NCBI GenBank assembly: GCA_964415065.1
Contig: CAYPYX010000078.1
Location: 1 to 9,939, forward strand
Direction of reading: 5' to 3'
Length of the DNA stretch: 9,939 nucleotides
Origin: VMCP01 sp964415065
GTDB taxonomy: Bacteria; Bacteroidota; Bacteroidia; NS11-12g; UBA955
The position numbers were made by a program, and so were the translations under genes. The notes under the pieces were generated by a model, which was not told the origin of the DNA, ran no database searches, and worked only from the letters and a program-made list of their open reading frames with translations. This document shows positions 6,337 to 9,939 of the stretch, piece after piece. Within the stretch, counting starts at the first letter, position 1. Each line of letters begins with the position of its first letter.

Positions 6337-6819
6337 ATGCAAAATGAAAAAAAACCTACAGGTGAAAAAGGTAAACCTGAATTTCAACTTTCAATCAATG
6401 GTAAGTTGTATGAGTGGAATCATCCGAACATTACGGGTGCAGAAATCAAAAGTCTTGGGAATATCCCATTAGAAGATGAAATCTTTTTGGAAAACCCTAA
6501 GCCGAACGAAGATGAATTAATTCCAGACGATAAGAAAGTCAATCTTGCTCGTCCCGGTATTGAACGTTTTTATTCCAAAGCAAAGGATGTAACCATTTTA
6601 GTGAACGGTACGCAGCACAAATGGACAAAGGAAAAAATTAGTTTCAAAGAGGTTATTGTTCTTGCGTTTGGGCAGTTTATAGATAAGCCGACAATGGTTT
6701 ATACTGTTGCATACGAAGATGGCCCAAGCCAAAATCCCGAGGGTTCAATTTTAGCTGGTCAAGAGGTTTTTGTTAAACATAAAATGATTTTCAATGCAAC
6801 AGCAACTGATAAGTCTTAA
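6337..6819 (+). CDS. Multiubiquitin-family protein, two ubiquitin-like domains
   Basis: The ubiquitin-like modifier of a bacterial conjugation locus. The 160-residue protein repeats a beta-grasp pattern twice. Domain 1 (about 14-78) reads FQLSINGKLYEWNHPNITGAE, then I-x-x-L, IPLEDEIFL and VNLARPGIERF. Domain 2 (about 83-156) reads VTILVNGTQHKWTKEKISF, then VIVLAFG, YTVAYEDGP, NPEGSILAGQEVFVKH and MIFNATATDKS. The NG-x-x-x-x-W plus I-x-G/F-x-E-[IV] hallmark in both halves matches the family known as Multi_ubiq. There is no C-terminal Gly-Gly; the chain ends TDKS, which I recall as usual for this family, so any conjugation chemistry must differ from ubiquitin or need processing. It is the first gene of the plus-strand operon, and its end overlaps the next gene by 26 nt. 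A role in phage defence is inferred from context. Confidence 0.87.
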   Translation: MQNEKKPTGEKGKPEFQLSINGKLYEWNHPNITGAEIKSLGNIPLEDEIFLENPKPNEDELIPDDKKVNLARPGIERFYSKAKDVTILVNGTQHKWTKEKISFKEVIVLAFGQFIDKPTMVYTVAYEDGPSQNPEGSILAGQEVFVKHKMIFNATATDKS

Positions 6820-7277
6820 TCCAGACCTGAATCGTTTGCAAGAAGAAGGTTACGATATAGTGGTAAAGGGCGGACACTTGGTTGTCCGCCAAATACCCTA
6901 TGTGACTCCTACTAAAATTGTAGCCTACGGTACGTTGGTTTGTGTATTAAACTATGCAACCCCATCAAAAATATCAACACCACCAGATCACACCATTTTT
7001 TTCTGTGGAGAAACGCCTTGTAATGCTGATGGTNNNNNNNNNNGATGGTCAACCGCTAGTCGCAATTATTAATAATTCCAATAGGCAACAACTAACTAAT
7101 GAATTATTGGTAACACATTATTTTTCTAGTAAACCAGTGTCAGGAAACTACCCAAATTATTTTGAAAAAATCAGGACTTATGCCGAAATACTTAGTATTA
7201 ATGCAAAAGCTATTGATGGTACAGTAACAACAAAACCATTTAAAAATTCTAATCAAAATGGAAGTGATGAGTTATAA
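6794..7277 (+). CDS. DUF6791-like protein, possible E2-like partner of the E1 (crosses assembly gap)
   Basis: The reading frame opens MQQQLISLNPDLNRLQEEGY and continues GGHLVVRQIPYVTP and FFCGETPC. It breaks at ten Ns and resumes in another frame as DGQPLVAIINNS, then SSKPVSGNYPNYFEKIRTYAEILS. Removing the Ns plus one copy of the duplicated GATGGT (16 nt) joins the halves in frame as CNADGQPLVAII and gives a 155-residue protein. From memory, this matches the domain (DUF6791) usually fused to the N-terminus of ThiF enzymes next to multiubiquitin genes. Such a position suggests an E2-like conjugating role; C71 or C76 (CGETPC) could carry the thioester, but I cannot show it. Here it is a separate gene overlapping the ThiF gene by 20 nt. 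The ATG at 6794 is fixed by the conserved LISLNPDL start. Confidence 0.7.
7034..7043. other. Ten-N assembly gap flanked by a 6-bp duplication
   Basis: The Ns separate GATGGT (7028-7033) from GATGGT (7044-7049). The left half of the gene is read in frame up to codons GAT GGT, and the right half starts with the same two codons in a frame 16 nt out of step. Ten Ns plus six repeated bases make exactly 16. The likely true sequence is continuous, with the contig ends overlapping by six bases. Confidence 0.85.
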
Positions 7278-8007
7278 AAATATTTTTAATTATCCTGATA
7301 CGAATTCTTCACGTGCAGGCATAGAGTTTCTAAATCGCAAATTTGAAAATCAAAAAATCGCAATTATCGGATTAGGTGGAACTGGTTCATATATTCTTGA
7401 CCAAGTTGCCAAAACGCCTGTCAAGGAAATACACATTTTTGATGCTGATGTTTTTCAACTACACAACGCTTTTCGTTCTCCTGGTGCGGTTTCAAGTGAA
7501 AAATTGGAAGCAGAAAATGGAATAATGAAAGTTGATTACTACTATGGAATTTATTCCAATATGCACGCAGGAATAAAGGCACATACCAAGTACGTAACGC
7601 TTGAAAATGTAAGTGATCTAAAGGATTTTAGCTATGTCTTTATAAGTATTGACAAAAATGAAGTACGCTACAATCTTACTAAAGCATTATTGAATATGGG
7701 CGTAACATTTATTGATGTCGGTATTGGTGTTAATAAATCCGATGATTGTCTGAATGGTGTTGTTCGTGTTACAGTTGGAACGACTGATAAAAGCGACCAT
7801 TTGGATTTTCGAATAGGTTCATCTGAATCGGAAGAAAACGAATATTCAAACAACATTCAAATTGCAGACTTGAATTGTCTCAATGCGATGTTAGCGGTTG
7901 TGAAATGGAAAAAGCTAAGTGGCTTTTATCAAGATGTGAAACAAGAGCATAATAGTTTGTTTTTAATTAATACAAATAAATTACTTAATGAAGACAATCC
8001 ATCATAA
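7258..8007 (+). CDS. ThiF/E1-type adenylyltransferase of the Ubl system
   Basis: Predicted ATP-dependent activating enzyme that would adenylate the C-terminus of the ubiquitin-like protein. The 249-residue chain has the Rossmann ATP site IAIIGLGGTGSYILD (G38, G40, G41, G43) and the acidic strand end IHIFDAD (D62, D64). The HNAFR segment (69-73) stands where canonical E1s have the N-x-x-R ATP-contacting motif, and YVFISIDKNEVR and FIDVGIGV follow. No zinc CxxC pairs are present; its cysteines are C163 and C206, so a classical catalytic Cys is not obvious. RAGIEFLNRKFENQKIAIIG and YSNNIQIADLNCLNA match the ThiF group that follows DUF6791. The start is ATG 7258 or ATG 7267. The usual N-terminal DUF6791 part is encoded by the preceding overlapping gene, so this is a split version of what I recall as a fusion protein. 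Confidence 0.88.
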   Translation: MEVMSYKNIFNYPDTNSSRAGIEFLNRKFENQKIAIIGLGGTGSYILDQVAKTPVKEIHIFDADVFQLHNAFRSPGAVSSEKLEAENGIMKVDYYYGIYSNMHAGIKAHTKYVTLENVSDLKDFSYVFISIDKNEVRYNLTKALLNMGVTFIDVGIGVNKSDDCLNGVVRVTVGTTDKSDHLDFRIGSSESEENEYSNNIQIADLNCLNAMLAVVKWKKLSGFYQDVKQEHNSLFLINTNKLLNEDNPS

Positions 8008-8341
8008 ATTTGTTGAGTTCATACCGAACTCTCCAGAACAAGGTGTTCTTTATATTTCCATTGAATATCGAACGGCTGTTCATTTGTGTGTCTGTGGGTG
8101 TGGGAATAAGGTTGTAACCCCTATCTCACCAACAGACTGGGAAATTCGTTTTAATGGAAAAACAGTTTCACTTTACCCATCTATTGGAAACTGGAGTTTT
8201 GATTGTAAGTCTCATTATTTCATCACACGAAATGAAATATTCATTTCTAGAAAATGGGAAGATTGGGAAATTGAAGAAGGACGAAAAGAAGATGCAGAAA
8301 ACAAAAAGAAATTTTATAAGAAACGGAATAACAAGAAATAA
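7988..8341 (+). CDS. DUF6527-like Cys-rich protein of the Ubl operon
   Basis: A 117-residue protein matching what I recall of the DUF6527 family found beside bacterial ubiquitin-like genes. A short beta-rich start (VLYISIEYRTAVHLC) leads into C34-V-C36-G-C38, then V60-SLYPSIGNW-S and D72-C73-KSH76-Y. Three cysteines, C73 and H76 make a plausible zinc site, and the compact beta fold would fit a treble-clef or zinc-ribbon-like domain (inference). The C-terminal 30 residues are a Lys/Glu-rich charged helix. It overlaps the ThiF gene by 20 nt and ends the operon, in the place where other bacterial ubiquitin-like operons keep a JAB deubiquitinase. It has no JAMM motif. Its function is unknown; it could be an E3-like adaptor, a regulator or a metal-dependent processing factor. 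Confidence 0.72.
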   Translation: MKTIHHKFVEFIPNSPEQGVLYISIEYRTAVHLCVCGCGNKVVTPISPTDWEIRFNGKTVSLYPSIGNWSFDCKSHYFITRNEIFISRKWEDWEIEEGRKEDAENKKKFYKKRNNKK

Positions 8342-8382
8342 TAGTACTACCAAAGTTTGTTGATAAATGTTTGGTTTTTGCT

Positions 8383-8413
8383 ATTGTGTATTTGATGATT
8401 TTAAGTATCTTTG
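8383..8413 (+). promoter_or_regulatory. Bacteroidota-type promoter for the DNA methyltransferase gene
   Basis: TATCTTTG (8406-8413) is a full -7 box, and ATTG (8383-8386) lies 19 bp upstream as a 3-of-4 match to the -33 TTTG. The methyltransferase ATG follows 5 nt after the box, so the transcript should be leaderless or nearly so. It shows that this gene starts its own transcription unit, separate from the Ubl operon. Confidence 0.65.
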
Positions 8414-8418
8414 CAAAA

Positions 8419-9939
8419 ATGATAACCAAGGAACAAATAAAGAACACTGGGGCAACTTTTACACCTAGGGAACTTTCAGTTTTTTTGGCTGAAAGAATTG
8501 GTTATTATGTCAACTCTAAGCATTGCCGTGTTTTAGACCCTGCTTGTGGGGAAGCGGAACTTTTAGTTGCAATGGGAGAGGTTCTTTCAGAAAGAGGTTG
8601 TGATTTTTCATTAACTGGTTTCGACTCGAACAAAGAATATTTGAATTTTGCTGAAACTCGATTATCTAGTTTCTCCAATAAGAAAACTGATTTATTTCTC
8701 GGAGATTTTCTAATGTCTGTCGATGTGTCTAACTTTAACAATCCTCCTTCATTGTTTGATACTTTAATTACTTCAGAAGTTAATAACTCTTTTGATGTTG
8801 TAATTGCAAATCCACCTTATGTCCGCACGCAAATACTAGGCACTGAACAAGCACAAAATCTTGCTCGGAAGTTTAATTTAAAGGGTAGAGTAGATTTATA
8901 TTATCCTTTCCTGATTTCAATGACTGAGAGTTTAAAAGAGGGTGGAATACTAGGTGTTATTACTTCTAATCGTTATTTATCAACTAAAGGAGGAGAAAGT
9001 ATAAGAAAATATTTATCCGAAAATTATCAGATTTTGGAATTGATTGATTTAGGCGATACAAAACTTTTTGATGCTGCTGTACTACCTGCAATCTTTATTG
9101 GTAGAAAGAAAAATCAAAAAAAACCTTCTGCTGCCAACTTCATTAAAGTTTATGAAGAATTGAATGGCTATAATGGGGAATTAACGCTTATAGAATCTGT
9201 CTATGATGTTTTGAAAAGCAAACATTCGGGTTATTTTGTAACAGAAAACGGAAAGCGATATAAAAAATCATCAGGTAATTTGAAATACAAGATCGGCTCA
9301 GGTTCCTGTTGGGAAATGTTTTCTAGCGGAGAATCTGAATGGGTTTATAAAATTGACAAAGCAGCCAAAAACCGTGTTGAAGATTTTTTTAAGGTCAAAG
9401 TCGGAATTAAATCAACGGCAGACAAAGTATTTATTAGCGACAAATGGGAAAATTTAAATGGAACAAAACCCGAAGATGACCTGTTAAAAGAATTGATTTC
9501 ACAAGAAAACATTGAACCTTGGAACGCAACAGATAACTTTTATTTAAAAGTTCTTTATCCTCATATTTCTGTAAATGGTGAAAAGCAAACAATTGATATT
9601 GAAAAATACCCCAAAGCAAAAAAATACTTTGTGCAACACGAAGAAAAATTAAGGGCTAGGAAATATCTTTTAGATGCCGGAAGACAGTGGTTTGAATTAT
9701 GGGTACCTCACCGTCCTGACCAATGGAAATATCCTAAACTTGTATTCCCCGATATAAGTTTAAAGCCTAGGTTTTACATTGATACTAAAGGTAGAATTGT
9801 CAATGGAAATTGTTATTGGATAGTAGCTACTAGAGAAGAAGATTTTGACAAGCTACTGTTAATCCAAGGAATTGCCAATTCAAAATTAATGACGAAATAT
9901 CATGACTTGGTTTTCAATAACAAACTATATTCAGGCAGA
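8419..9939 (+). CDS. N6-adenine DNA methyltransferase, Eco57I/TaqI type (partial, 3' end outside window)
   Basis: Predicted S-adenosylmethionine-dependent adenine methyltransferase of a restriction-modification or related defence system. The frame is open for all 507 codons to the window edge. After the opening GATFTPRELSVFLAERI it has the SAM-binding motif DPACGEAELL (D40-G44), then LTGFDSN (acidic motif II) and the catalytic FDVVIANPPY (N131-PP-Y134). GRVDLYYPFLISM and GGILGVITSNRYLSTKGGE follow, as in Eco57I-like enzymes. From about residue 290 a TaqI-like target-recognition region follows, with FPDISLKPRFYID and GNCYWIV near the window end. No nuclease motif precedes the methylase domain, so cleavage, if any, depends on a downstream domain or gene. 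The start at 8419 fits the family N-terminus and the promoter. It carries no Ubl-related motif. Confidence 0.9.
   Translation, partial: MITKEQIKNTGATFTPRELSVFLAERIGYYVNSKHCRVLDPACGEAELLVAMGEVLSERGCDFSLTGFDSNKEYLNFAETRLSSFSNKKTDLFLGDFLMSVDVSNFNNPPSLFDTLITSEVNNSFDVVIANPPYVRTQILGTEQAQNLARKFNLKGRVDLYYPFLISMTESLKEGGILGVITSNRYLSTKGGESIRKYLSENYQILELIDLGDTKLFDAAVLPAIFIGRKKNQKKPSAANFIKVYEELNGYNGELTLIESVYDVLKSKHSGYFVTENGKRYKKSSGNLKYKIGSGSCWEMFSSGESEWVYKIDKAAKNRVEDFFKVKVGIKSTADKVFISDKWENLNGTKPEDDLLKELISQENIEPWNATDNFYLKVLYPHISVNGEKQTIDIEKYPKAKKYFVQHEEKLRARKYLLDAGRQWFELWVPHRPDQWKYPKLVFPDISLKPRFYIDTKGRIVNGNCYWIVATREEDFDKLLLIQGIANSKLMTKYHDLVFNNKLYSGR

Noticed and set aside
7225..7277. Programmed ribosomal frameshift joining the E2-like and E1 genes
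   Set aside because: The TTTAAAAA stretch is not in the reading phase needed for a -1 slippery heptamer, the required shift is +1, and the E1 frame has its own ATGs; ordinary overlapping starts explain it.
7988..8341. JAB/JAMM deubiquitinase in the last gene of the operon
   Set aside because: The expected E and HxH-x(n)-D metal motif is absent; the conserved residues are Cys-rich and fit DUF6527 instead.
8505..8741. Minus-strand open frame of 78 aa antisense to the methyltransferase
   Set aside because: The plus strand encodes the SAM-binding part of the methyltransferase here; the minus frame shows no recognisable domain.
1..9939. CRISPR arrays, tRNA or rRNA genes, insertion sequences
   Set aside because: No spaced direct repeats, no clover-leaf-like sequences and no transposase or terminal inverted repeats were seen on either strand.

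Overview
The window looks like a chromosome segment of a Bacteroidota bacterium. Two minus-strand promoters carry the group's -7 box (TATCTTTG) with a TTTG box 19-20 bp upstream. Shine-Dalgarno sequences are essentially absent, and the housekeeping proteins (S6, YidD, RnpA, L34, a zinc-knuckle MetG with a C-terminal tRNA-binding domain) read as Bacteroidota versions. I cannot place it below phylum level.

Positions 1-4257 are core genome. The minus strand carries the 5' part of rpsF (cut by the window edge), then the compact operon rpmH-rnpA-yidD (L34, RNase P protein, YidD). Divergent from rpmH is a small two-helix membrane protein with a PH-like tail, followed by metG. RnpA has an unusual repeat-bearing, Ser/Asn/Asp-rich tail of about 80 residues. 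A hairpin with a T-run closes metG at 4295-4319. The remaining ~170 bp to 4492 is AT-rich and holds nothing I can name.

Positions 4493-9939 are an accessory, visibly AT-richer defence-type region. Two operons diverge from a 137-bp control region (6200-6336). On the minus strand, overlapping genes encode a sigma-factor-like protein, an unrecognised helical 131-aa protein and an ImmA/IrrE-type zinc peptidase. On the plus strand, four overlapping genes encode a two-domain ubiquitin-like protein (multiubiquitin family), a DUF6791-like protein that may be the E2-like partner, a ThiF/E1-type adenylyltransferase and a Cys-rich DUF6527-like protein. This is a bacterial ubiquitin-like conjugation locus, comparable in concept to Bil/BUB antiphage operons, but with no JAB deubiquitinase in the window. 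The control region holds a 62-bp nested inverted repeat, a candidate shared operator.

The E2-like gene is interrupted by ten Ns. The six bases on both sides of the gap are identical (GATGGT). Collapsing gap and duplicate removes 16 nt and restores one clean reading frame, so the apparent frameshift is an assembly artefact. Next, with its own Bacteroidota-type promoter, comes an N6-adenine DNA methyltransferase of the Eco57I/TaqI type that runs off the right edge. My working model is that the sigma-like/131-aa/ImmA module controls or triggers the conjugation operon, with a restriction-modification system beside it. Gene-family calls rest on visible motifs and memory of the families; no search was run.
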